Source: Lachnospiraceae bacterium UBA3641
GTDB lineage: Bacteria > Bacillota > Clostridia > Lachnospirales > Lachnospiraceae
Reading direction: 5' to 3'
Length of the DNA stretch: 21,650 bases
NCBI GenBank assembly: GCA_002373875.1
Contig: DFKQ01000018.1
Span: 1 to 21,650 of the forward strand
Made by a program: the position numbers and the translations under genes. The notes under the pieces were generated by a model. It had not been told where the DNA came from. It saw only the letters and a list, made by a program, of their open reading frames with translations, and made no database searches. This document shows positions 1 to 5,969 of this stretch, in pieces; within the stretch, counting starts at the first letter, position 1, and every line of letters begins with the position of its first letter.

Positions 1-2
1 GT

Positions 3-836
3 GTTGATGGCACGGATGATGCAGGGCCAGTCGAAGGTCCTCTTGCCGTTCTTAACTCCCGTGGACTTGAAGTCGGGAACAACGGTGAAGTACTGCCATA
101 CCTTGCCTTCGAGCCCGTTCTTCGCAAATTCCTCACGAAGGATCGCATCCGACTCGCGTACCGCCTCAAGACGGTCCCTTGTGATGGCACCGGGGCAGCG
201 GACTCCAAGGCCGGGACCCGGGAAGGGCTGGCGGTATACCATATTGGCCGGAAGTCCGAGACGCTCGCCTACTACACGGACCTCATCCTTGAACAGTATC
301 TTCACAGGCTCCACCAGTTCGAACTTCATATCTTCCGGAAGACCGCCTGCGTTATGGTGAGCCTTAATACCCGCCTCGCTCTCAAGGATATCCGGCCAGA
401 TTGTTCCCTGAGCGAGAAATTCTATGCCATCAAGCTTACCCGCTTCCTCGGCAAATACCTCAATGAATTCACCGCCTATTATCTTCCTCTTCTGTTCGGG
501 ATCGGTCACTCCCGCAAGCTTATCAAGGAAGCGGTCTGTCGCATCCACATAGATAAGGTTAGCCTTCATCTGATCCTTAAATACTTCAATAACCTGCTCG
601 GGCTCACCCTTTCTGAGAAGTCCATGGTTGACATGAACGCACACAAGCTGCCGGCCTACAGCCTTTATGAGAAGCGCCGCAACAACGGATGAATCCACTC
701 CTCCGGAAAGTGCCAGTAATACCTTCTTGTCACCGATCTGTTCACGAAGGGCGAATATCTGCTCCTCAATGAATTCATCGGCAAGCTCCGGTGTTGTTAT
801 CCTGACCATATCATCAGGACGTCTGTCTGCTGCCAT
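3..836 (-). CDS. guaA: GMP synthase ATP-pyrophosphatase subunit (no glutaminase domain), 3' end outside window
   Basis: Converts XMP to GMP using ATP and ammonia in the cytoplasm. The 278 visible codons begin MAADRRPDDMVRITTPELAD. The N-type ATP pyrophosphatase P-loop SGGVDSS lies at about residues 44-50, followed by VHVNHGLLRKGE, RKIIGGEF, AQGTIWPDI, HHNAGGLPEDM and the dimerisation-domain start RQPFPGPGLGVR, all typical of GuaA. The protein starts only about 30 residues before the P-loop, so the roughly 200-residue class I glutamine amidotransferase domain of the usual fused enzyme is absent. The start is fixed by AGGAGGAAT just upstream of the ATG. The loop between WPDILES and HHNAGG is several residues shorter than in E. 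coli GuaA. The reading frame is open to the window edge, so the C-terminus is not seen. Ammonia must come from a separate glutaminase subunit or free ammonium (inference). Confidence 0.93.
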   Translation of the reverse strand, partial: MAADRRPDDMVRITTPELADEFIEEQIFALREQIGDKKVLLALSGGVDSSVVAALLIKAVGRQLVCVHVNHGLLRKGEPEQVIEVFKDQMKANLIYVDATDRFLDKLAGVTDPEQKRKIIGGEFIEVFAEEAGKLDGIEFLAQGTIWPDILESEAGIKAHHNAGGLPEDMKFELVEPVKILFKDEVRVVGERLGLPANMVYRQPFPGPGLGVRCPGAITRDRLEAVRESDAILREEFAKNGLEGKVWQYFTVVPDFKSTGVKNGKRTFDWPCIIRAIN

Positions 837-947
837 TTGTTATTCCTCCTATAATTGTAATGCCCCTCTCCTTCCTTCGGGCGCACTGATCTTGCAATCC
901 ATTTTACACTACCATTATAATCTCAACTTTTCAATTATAAATTTAAT

Positions 948-1061
948 GTACCCATTCAGAACAGCACATAAATTTTAAAAATATAGTAACTATTCAGAAC
1001 AGCACATAAATTTTAAAAATATAGTAACTATTCAGAACAGCACATAAATTTTAAAATATGA
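948..1061. repeat. Three tandem 38-bp repeat units
   Basis: Units run 948-985, 986-1023 and 1024-1061. Copies 2 and 3 begin GTAACTATTCAGAACAG and continue CACATAAATTTTA. Copy 1 differs only in its first six bases (GTACCC). Copy 3 loses one A near its end and runs on into the 143-bp inverted-repeat element. The unit therefore equals one end of that element plus its AT-rich flank, and the array looks like an end duplication rather than an independent satellite. Confidence 0.85.
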
Positions 1062-1166
1062 TGTGTCATGCTTGCATGTAAACAGCATATTTTATAAATT
1101 TATGTATTGGATGAATCCAAAACAGCGAAAAATACGAAGTATTTTGAGCCTGTTCTGAATAGTTAC
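1024..1166. mobile_element. MITE-like 143-bp element with 17-bp perfect terminal inverted repeats
   Basis: The left end GTAACTATTCAGAACAG (1024-1040) is matched exactly in inverted orientation at 1150-1166. Just inside, CATAAATTTTAAAATATGATG pairs with nearly complementary sequence around 1083-1105, so the left half can fold into a long hairpin. Two smaller hairpins follow: GGATGAATCC and AATACGAAGTATT. The element is flanked by AAAATATA on both sides (1016-1023 and 1167-1174), consistent with an 8-bp target duplication, although this AT-rich flank is also part of the tandem unit. There is no coding capacity. Shorter kin lie at 8354-8414. The mobilising transposase is not in the window. Confidence 0.72.
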
Positions 1167-1182
1167 AAAATATATTTGAAAA

Positions 1183-2379
1183 TCAAACCCGAATCAATTC
1201 GGAATCATCCGTAAGGCTCACAGATTCGCTTCTGTCCCCGCAGCTTACCAGATAATCACCCTTGAAGGCTTCAACCGGGGCCCGGCCCTCCTCATCCGTC
1301 TTAACCGTGGTATCGGTCCACCATTCTTCCTTTATAAGCTTTTTAAGCATATCGAATGCGGGCTTTCTTGAATTATCCCTTCTTATAAAGCCGCTCGGGG
1401 CCTTGAGCCATGCCCCGTCCCTGAAGTCCCAGGTAGTGATCGCTTCAACAAGGGGATGGGCAAAGAGTATCCTATACATCTCCTCTGCCTCCCTTGCCTG
1501 TCTTGCTTCTCCCTCGGGAGTCGAGGGCCACTCATCAACCTGCCAGTCATTAAGGTCAACGATATGCTCAGGCATCAGGTCGCCGGATATAAGCGTATTT
1601 TCCGTAAAATGGATGGGAAGCCCGAAGCCCGAAAACCTCTCAAGCACCTCTTCAAGCTTCTCCCTGCCCCAGTAGCCCTGATGCTGGTGGGACTGAATGC
1701 CTATGGCGCTTATGGGCACTCCGGCATTAAGACAGCCGTCTATAAGAATTTCATAGTTTACTGATGTGTTAAAATCATTTAACAGAAGCACTGCATCGGG
1801 GTTGCTCTCATGAGCCCTTGCAAAGACCTCCTTAATAAGGCTTACCCGGCCCTTCTCCTTACATATCCTGGTTATGGCATTGTCATACTTATCGAATATG
1901 GGCATGATCACGACCTCGTTGATGACATCCCACATATCGATGACGCCCGTAAAGCCTGTAACCTCCCTGTCGATCCTCTCAAGCTGCTTCTTAAGGATCG
2001 TTTCATTGTCATATTCCATGAGCCAGTCGGCACACACGGTATGCCAGCATAGAGGATGTCCCTTGACCCTTGCCCCCTTATCCTTAAGATAACGGGCGGT
2101 CTTCATAAGTGCTTCCTTATCGGTCTTACCTTCCACAGGCTCATAATTCCCCCAATAAAAGGGCAGCGTGGCGTAATTGAATATTTCCAGCCAAGCCCCC
2201 GTCACCTGCCTGTATTCCTCCTCACCCTTTAACACATAGGGGATAAAATCAAAGCCTCCGCAGCCGAAGAGGAACTCATGCCTTGTCTGCTTAACGCTTA
2301 TTTCCCTGTTTGATAAGGGCTTCCCGGACTTATCCGTAAATAATATCCTTTTGCTGACTTTCCTGTGAGATATATCCAT
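1183..2379 (-). CDS. Intracellular GH10 endo-beta-1,4-xylanase
   Basis: Glycoside hydrolase family 10, expected to cleave beta-1,4-xylosidic bonds in xylo-oligosaccharides. The 398-residue protein starts at MDISHRK, chosen because CAGGAGAA lies just upstream; an upstream in-frame extension is not supported. It has no signal peptide, so it should act in the cytoplasm on imported oligosaccharides. GH10 landmarks are FNYATLPFYWGNYEP (about 67-81), GHPLCWH (107-113), WDVINE with acid/base Glu155, LNDFN, GIQSHQHQG and HFTEN with nucleophile Glu260. HFTEN replaces the more usual ITELD context but keeps the Glu. WDFRDGAW follows, as in GH10 barrels. Residues from about 355 to 398 form a C-terminal extension that may be a small beta-sandwich; no carbohydrate-binding module is recognised. 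The gene stands alone, preceded by an AraC-family remnant. Confidence 0.93.
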   Translation of the reverse strand: MDISHRKVSKRILFTDKSGKPLSNREISVKQTRHEFLFGCGGFDFIPYVLKGEEEYRQVTGAWLEIFNYATLPFYWGNYEPVEGKTDKEALMKTARYLKDKGARVKGHPLCWHTVCADWLMEYDNETILKKQLERIDREVTGFTGVIDMWDVINEVVIMPIFDKYDNAITRICKEKGRVSLIKEVFARAHESNPDAVLLLNDFNTSVNYEILIDGCLNAGVPISAIGIQSHQHQGYWGREKLEEVLERFSGFGLPIHFTENTLISGDLMPEHIVDLNDWQVDEWPSTPEGEARQAREAEEMYRILFAHPLVEAITTWDFRDGAWLKAPSGFIRRDNSRKPAFDMLKKLIKEEWWTDTTVKTDEEGRAPVEAFKGDYLVSCGDRSESVSLTDDSELIRV

Positions 2380-2408
2380 ATTATTCTCCTGTAGTTTCAT
2401 CTCATACC

Positions 2409-2422
2409 TATAGTGAACGAAT
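2409..2422 (+). repeat. Copy C of the dispersed TATAGTGAACGAA motif
   Basis: TATAGTGAACGAAT matches the first 14 bases of the larger palindromes at 2606 and 4220. It is followed by AAAATAATTACG instead of the inverted half, so it looks like a decayed or half copy. It lies about 30 bp upstream of the xylanase start. Confidence 0.6.
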
Positions 2423-2429
2423 AAAATAA

Positions 2430-2603
2430 TTACGTAGCGGGCTGCGTTGAGGCTTTCAAATGTGTGCAATAAGGATAAGCAGGCCAGATACGGTCCGGGT
2501 ATTTAAGAATCGTTATAGTCCTTCCATCCTCGGCAAGAAGCTCGGAAGCCTTCTCCAGCCTTATGGTATTGAGCCACTTGCTGTAATTCATTCCGGTCAC
2601 GTT
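2430..2603 (-). pseudogene. Remnant of an AraC-family DNA-binding domain
   Basis: Minus-strand translation gives NVTGMNYSKWLNTIRLEKAS followed by ELLAEDGRTIT. This matches the linker and start of the second helix-turn-helix of AraC/XylS regulators (pattern: VTGM-YL--RI-KA-ELL----TI). After RTIT the expected IA---GF-----F--FK region is replaced by an unrelated tail (ILKYPDRIWPAYPY) ending in a stop at 2430. The first helix-turn-helix and sensor region are missing, and the homology begins exactly beside the palindrome at 2606. The fragment is read as debris of a regulator that once sat upstream of the xylanase; that last step is inference. Confidence 0.6.
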
Positions 2604-2605
2604 TT

Positions 2606-2730
2606 TATAGTGAACGAATTTAATTCGTTCACTTTGCGCCGATTGCGAGGCATCGAAGATGCCCTTCCTATCGCAATCGTGTGCATCATCGGTATTATCG
2701 TAAACGCAATTATTTAATGCGTTTACGATA
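2606..2730. repeat. Cluster of three palindromes, possible 125-bp MITE
   Basis: The first palindrome (2606-2632) is TATAGTGAACGAATTT followed by AATTCGTTCAC. The second, nested, is CGATTGCGA/TCGCAATCG enclosing GGCATC-GAA-GATGCC (about 2640-2679). The third (2696-2730) is TATCGTAAACGCA, a 9-base loop, then TGCGTTTACGATA, with 13-bp perfect arms. The outer ends resemble each other in inverted orientation (TAT-A/C-GT-G/A-AACG-A/C-A). The unit could therefore be a small transposable element whose ends are each hairpins. No T-run follows any stem, so a classical terminator is unlikely. Confidence 0.65.
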
Positions 2731-2821
2731 GTATTTCCAATTTTACCGGTATAAACAGTATATGAAAATCCGCAGGTCTTCTCTTCTTATATTTTTACTT
2801 ACGGGGTATCATTTTTTGCCC

Positions 2822-3634
2822 TTAATCGTCATACAACTCGTAGCTTATCTCGTCAAGTTCCGCATGGAAGAATTCGGGCCATGTGTACTGGTTCATGTAA
2901 TCGCCGGTATACCGGTACTTGGATTCCTTCTTCTTATCAAGCCAGTCATAGAGGTCGCATTCTATCCTGTCCGGCAGGATGGACATGCTTCCCCGCTGCT
3001 TGTTTATGATCCCGTCAAGCTTCAAATCCCTGAGGGTATTCTGAAGGTCCTGTCGAAGGTTCCTTAAGTATGACTGTTTCTTCTCCGGATCACCGTCATC
3101 CTCCCACAGTGACGCGATTATCTCGCCGTTGGTGGTCTGGGCTCCACGGTTATTTACAAGAACAGCCACGACCTCCTTGGTACGATTGTACTTAAAGGCT
3201 ACCGGCTCACCGTCAACAAATATCTCAAAGTCACCGAAGGTCTGGATATATACCCTGTTCTTCATGGTAATGGCACCGCGGTAGCGAAGCTCATCCAGTT
3301 CAAAGCTTATATCGCTTGTGGTAAAGGGTCTTAATACATATCCGCTCACGCGCCTTCTTATCGACTCATAGGCAAGGTCCCTGGTATCGGCGATCAGTAT
3401 TATATTAACTATAGACCTGATCTCCTTAAAATATGTGCCAAGATCAAGCCCCGACAGCTCCGACATATCCGCACTTATAAAAGCGGTGTCCGGTACCGTT
3501 CCCTCTCTTGCGGCAGCAAGGGAGGCAAGAGGCTCATCATAGCAGAAGACCTCATCATCCGGACGAAGCTTTTCTATCTTGTCCTTCAGGTTTTTCAATT
3601 CCTTCTTATCGGGGGAAACAACGAATATGTTCAT
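2822..3634 (-). CDS. Atypical response regulator: degenerate receiver plus SARP/BTAD-like DNA-binding domain
   Basis: Probable transcriptional regulator of 270 residues. Residues 1-120 have a receiver-like pattern with an Asp at the phosphorylation position (ISADMS, D56). However, the N-terminal acidic pair reads VVSPDK rather than VDD, and the usual Lys-Pro is Arg-Pro (VLRPF). From residue 128, IQTFGDFEIFVDGEPV, YNRTKEVVAVLVNNRG and SLWEDD match the winged helix of SARP/AfsR-type activators. DLYDWL and YTGDYMNQYTWPEF resemble a short start of the BTAD domain. Its start codon overlaps the upstream stop by 4 nt (ATGA), so the pair is translationally coupled. It may act without a kinase. The target is unknown; the neighbouring hydrogenase operon and the palindromes on both sides are candidates. 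Confidence 0.78.
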   Translation of the reverse strand: MNIFVVSPDKKELKNLKDKIEKLRPDDEVFCYDEPLASLAAAREGTVPDTAFISADMSELSGLDLGTYFKEIRSIVNIILIADTRDLAYESIRRRVSGYVLRPFTTSDISFELDELRYRGAITMKNRVYIQTFGDFEIFVDGEPVAFKYNRTKEVVAVLVNNRGAQTTNGEIIASLWEDDGDPEKKQSYLRNLRQDLQNTLRDLKLDGIINKQRGSMSILPDRIECDLYDWLDKKKESKYRYTGDYMNQYTWPEFFHAELDEISYELYDD

Positions 3635-4137
3635 TCGACGCCTCCTTCTTCAAGAGAAGCGACCCTGCGGACCGTCTGATTCTGCCTCTCATCACAGGTC
3701 ATGTGAAGGGGATCAGCTTCACCTATCACAAGGGTGTCACCGTCATTTACGGCAGCATCCTTAAGGGGGCCTGCATTAAGGTCGGCTATGACCAGAGCGG
3801 CAAACCTGTCGAAGTTATCATCGTCTATGATCGGGAAATGGTGCTTCATCCTGTACCAGTGCCCCGGATCATAACCCACACTGCCTATATATAAACGGTC
3901 TGCCGTATCCGTCACTTCATCAACGCCGGCCTTTCTGCCCGGGATGGCTCCTATACCTTCGCAGAAGAGGACTGCATAGGCCCTTAAGATCCGGTCCCTC
4001 ACTGTCTCATCCTTATCGCCGTTTTTCCTGCCGGTAGGAGTGTCCATTACCTTATAGTAGTAGTCTCTGGCCTCAGGGTCCCTGTCGAAGTTTATTATGG
4101 CCTTGTAAAAGTCAGTGTTTATAAGGTTTGCAGACAT
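3631..4137 (-). CDS. Conserved-looking hypothetical protein, 168 aa, coupled to the downstream regulator
   Basis: Not recognised. The start has a strong GGGAGGAAG site upstream, so the gene is likely real. The protein is acidic and soluble, with no signal peptide or membrane segment. Visible stretches include DTDFYK-like NTDFYKAIINFDRDPEARDY at the N-terminus, AYAVLFCEGIGAIPGRKAG in the middle, and YDPGHWYRMKHHFPIIDDDN. Only two cysteines are present and they do not form a metal-cluster motif. A helical N-terminal half followed by an alpha/beta half is plausible. The stop overlaps the regulator's start by 4 nt, so it probably works with that regulator, for example as a partner or modulator (inference). 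It follows hydA by 83 nt. Confidence 0.7.
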   Translation of the reverse strand: MSANLINTDFYKAIINFDRDPEARDYYYKVMDTPTGRKNGDKDETVRDRILRAYAVLFCEGIGAIPGRKAGVDEVTDTADRLYIGSVGYDPGHWYRMKHHFPIIDDDNFDRFAALVIADLNAGPLKDAAVNDGDTLVIGEADPLHMTCDERQNQTVRRVASLEEGGVE

Positions 4138-4176
4138 TTTATCTTCCTCCCGGTCTGTATAAAATATACGTAAATA

Positions 4177-4196
4177 CCCCCTCCTGAAGGAAGGGG
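4177..4196 (-). terminator. GC-rich hairpin downstream of hydA, weak terminator or attenuator
   Basis: On the minus strand, CCCCTTCC-TTCA-GGAGGGGG forms an 8-bp stem with a four-base loop about 24 nt after the hydA stop. It is followed by TATTTACG rather than a clean T-run, so termination may be partial. It could lower expression of the two genes that follow. Confidence 0.4.
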
Positions 4197-4197
4197 T

Positions 4198-4220
4198 ACG
4201 AATTAAATTCGTTCACTATA
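4198..4220 (-). repeat. Copy B of the TATAGTGAACGAA palindrome
   Basis: On the minus strand, TATAGTGAACGAATTT followed by AATTCGT repeats the first 23 bases of the palindrome at 2606-2632. It begins directly after the hydA stop codon and abuts the GC-rich hairpin. The outer part of the right arm is lost. Confidence 0.65.
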
Positions 4221-5906
4221 TTATAATGCGCGATGCAGCAGCTCGTGCTCACGGCCCTTTATGACATCCTCCCAGATACGGTCGATGAGCGGGTTCTCGT
4301 CAGTATAACGGATACTTGATAACTGGTCGACCTGGTAGATACCGTTCATGCGGGCAGACCTTGTATTGGGTCCCATGGGAACGGGCTGCCCGCCTCCCAG
4401 GATACAGCCCCTCCTGCAGGCCATGACTTCCACAAAGTCATACCTGGCCCTGCCTGCCTTGATATCCTCAAGAAGGTCGGATGCATTCTTAAGCCCGTGT
4501 ACAACCGCGATCTTGATCTCACGGCCGTCAAGAGTCACGGTCGCTTCCTTGAAGCCCTCCTTGCCGCGGATTCCGGAATACTTGATGTTTTCAAGGGTTG
4601 TATGATCCTTATCGGGGGACATATAGCGAAGGACAGCCTCGGTGACACCGCCCGTAATACCGAATATGGACGCTCCGCCCGATGCCATGGAGAAGGGCAT
4701 ATCGCAGGCCTCGCTTGTGAGGGTCTCGAACTTGACACCCACCTGCTTTATCATACGTATCACTTCCTGGGTCGTTATGACTATATCCGTATCCTGTCTG
4801 CCGTTTGTATGATTATCGGGACGCAGTATCTCAGCCTTCTTGGCCGTGCAGGGCATGATGGCCACAACGTAGGTCTCCTTACCCTCTTCCTCATCCTTTT
4901 TCTTAAAGTATTCCTTGATGACCGGTGAGAACATGCTCATGGGTGACCGGCAGGTGCTTACATTATCCGTAAACTCAGGATACTTGTTCTCCATGAACTT
5001 AACCCAGCCGGGACAGCATGATGTAAAGAGGGGAAGGTTCTCGCCGCTCTTAAGCCTCTGTGCGAATTCCTTCGACTCCTCCATTACGGTAAGGTCGGCA
5101 CCGAAGTTGGTATCATACACCGCATCAAAGCCCATGATGCGCAGGGCCTTTACCAGCTTGCCCATGGCGTTCTCACCCTTTGGCAGGTTGAACTTGTCGC
5201 CCACCGCAACCCTTACTGCAGGTGCTATCTGGGCAACCACCCTCTTCTTCGGATCGTTTATCGCATCCCACACCTCGGTAACATTGGTACGGACCGATAT
5301 CGCGGCCGTGGGACATACAACGGCACACTGGCCGCAGCCTACGCAGTCGGTATCGGCAATTTCCTTCCCGAATGCCGGAGATATCTGCATCTTTGAACCC
5401 CTGTGGGCAAAGTCAATAGCCCCGATCGCCTGATTCTCCGCGCAGGTCCTTACGCAGTCGCCGCAGAGAATACACTTGTTGGGATCACGGACGATACATT
5501 TCGAGGACATGTCTATCGGGAGCTCTTTCTTCTTGTTGAGGAAACGTACCGCATGTACCCCCACACGGTAAGCAAGGCTCTGTAATTCGCACATACCGTT
5601 CTTGGTGCAGGTGGTACAGTCCCTGCAGTGGGTCGATAAGAGGAGCTCGATGATAAGCTTCCTGTACTGCTGGAGCTTCTTCGTGTTGGTGTGGATGTTC
5701 ATGCCGGCCCTGGGAACCTCGGAACAGGATGCGAACATCTTCCCGCGGTCGTCCTCGACCATACACATCCTGCATGCCCCGTATATTGACAGGTCGGAGT
5801 GATAGCAGAATGTAGGGATATCGATCCCGGCCTTCCTTATAAGGACAAGAATATTCTTTTCACCTTCTATCGGCACCTTGATGCCGTCTATTGTCATATA
5901 ATCCAT
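4221..5906 (-). CDS. hydA: [FeFe]-hydrogenase catalytic subunit HydA (trimeric, probably bifurcating)
   Basis: Reduces protons to H2, or the reverse, at the H-cluster in the cytoplasm. It should work with HydB and HydC using NADH and reduced ferredoxin. The 561 residues contain an N-terminal [2Fe-2S] domain (C34, C45, C48, C61), a His-ligated [4Fe-4S] site (H93, C97, C100, C106) and two ferredoxin clusters (C145/C148/C151/C155 and C188/C191/C194/C198). The H-cluster motifs are TSCCPGW (295-301), MPCTAKK (351-357) and MACRRGCILGGGQ (495-507). The proton-transfer Cys (C297) and all four H-cluster Cys ligands are present. The C-terminus HELLHRAL resembles the normal end of the family, and the extra [2Fe-2S] tail found in Thermotoga HydA is absent. 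AGGAGG precedes the start. The gene is last of hydC-hydB-hydA, 63 nt after hydB. Bifurcation is inferred from the gene set. Confidence 0.95.
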   Translation of the reverse strand: MDYMTIDGIKVPIEGEKNILVLIRKAGIDIPTFCYHSDLSIYGACRMCMVEDDRGKMFASCSEVPRAGMNIHTNTKKLQQYRKLIIELLLSTHCRDCTTCTKNGMCELQSLAYRVGVHAVRFLNKKKELPIDMSSKCIVRDPNKCILCGDCVRTCAENQAIGAIDFAHRGSKMQISPAFGKEIADTDCVGCGQCAVVCPTAAISVRTNVTEVWDAINDPKKRVVAQIAPAVRVAVGDKFNLPKGENAMGKLVKALRIMGFDAVYDTNFGADLTVMEESKEFAQRLKSGENLPLFTSCCPGWVKFMENKYPEFTDNVSTCRSPMSMFSPVIKEYFKKKDEEEGKETYVVAIMPCTAKKAEILRPDNHTNGRQDTDIVITTQEVIRMIKQVGVKFETLTSEACDMPFSMASGGASIFGITGGVTEAVLRYMSPDKDHTTLENIKYSGIRGKEGFKEATVTLDGREIKIAVVHGLKNASDLLEDIKAGRARYDFVEVMACRRGCILGGGQPVPMGPNTRSARMNGIYQVDQLSSIRYTDENPLIDRIWEDVIKGREHELLHRAL

Positions 5907-5940
5907 TTGATCCTCCTGGGATGATGCTGGTTAAGATTCT

Positions 5941-5954
5941 TATAGTAAACGAAA
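5941..5954 (+). repeat. Diverged copy D of the TATAGTGAACGAA motif
   Basis: TATAGTAAACGAAA in the 63-nt hydB-hydA gap differs from the other copies by one base in the first 13 and lacks an inverted right arm. It is followed by AAAAATAATTTCC, like the A/T stretch after copy C. Its relation to the other copies is probable, not certain. Confidence 0.4.
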
Positions 5955-5969
5955 AAAATAATTTCCAGC

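Larger units (their letters stand above)
837..1182. other. Intergenic region between guaA and the xylanase gene
   Basis: This 346-bp AT-rich gap has no convincing gene. Bases 841-920 form the guaA leader, with the ribosome binding site and a TATAAT on the minus strand at 914-919 that lacks a good -35. Bases 948-1061 are three tandem 38-bp units. Bases 1024-1166 are a MITE-like inverted-repeat element. The xylanase gene ends just beyond, with no GC-rich terminator of its own, so the element's hairpins may serve as one (inference). Confidence 0.7.
2380..2821. other. Intergenic region with regulator remnant and palindrome cluster
   Basis: This 442-bp gap between the xylanase and the SARP-like regulator holds no intact gene. 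It contains a short TATAGTGAACGAAT motif (2409-2422), an AraC-type domain fragment on the minus strand (2430-2603) and a cluster of inverted repeats (2606-2730). Bases 2731-2821 are AT-rich with no recognised signal. No clear xylanase promoter is visible. The minus-strand frame of the AraC fragment stays open through the palindromes to about 2786, but without a credible start. Confidence 0.65.

Noticed and set aside
354..978. Plus-strand open frames over guaA and its leader
   Set aside because: They are antisense to a well-supported gene and lack ribosome binding sites and recognisable protein motifs.
948..1061. Three 38-bp repeats as a possible CRISPR array
   Set aside because: The units abut directly with no variable spacers, and no cas genes are present. 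They match the end of the adjacent inverted-repeat element.
1128..1145. AATACGAAGTATT resembling a loxP arm
   Set aside because: It is a short hairpin with a three-base loop; the second loxP-type arm and 8-bp spacer are absent.
2380..2469. N-terminal extension of the xylanase to 2469
   Set aside because: The added sequence (MHTFESLNAARYVIILF) runs into a dispersed repeat, whereas a good ribosome binding site precedes MDISHRK at 2379.
2696..2730. 13-bp hairpin as a rho-independent terminator for the regulator gene
   Set aside because: The stem is AT-balanced, lies about 90 nt beyond the stop and has no T-run after it on the minus strand.
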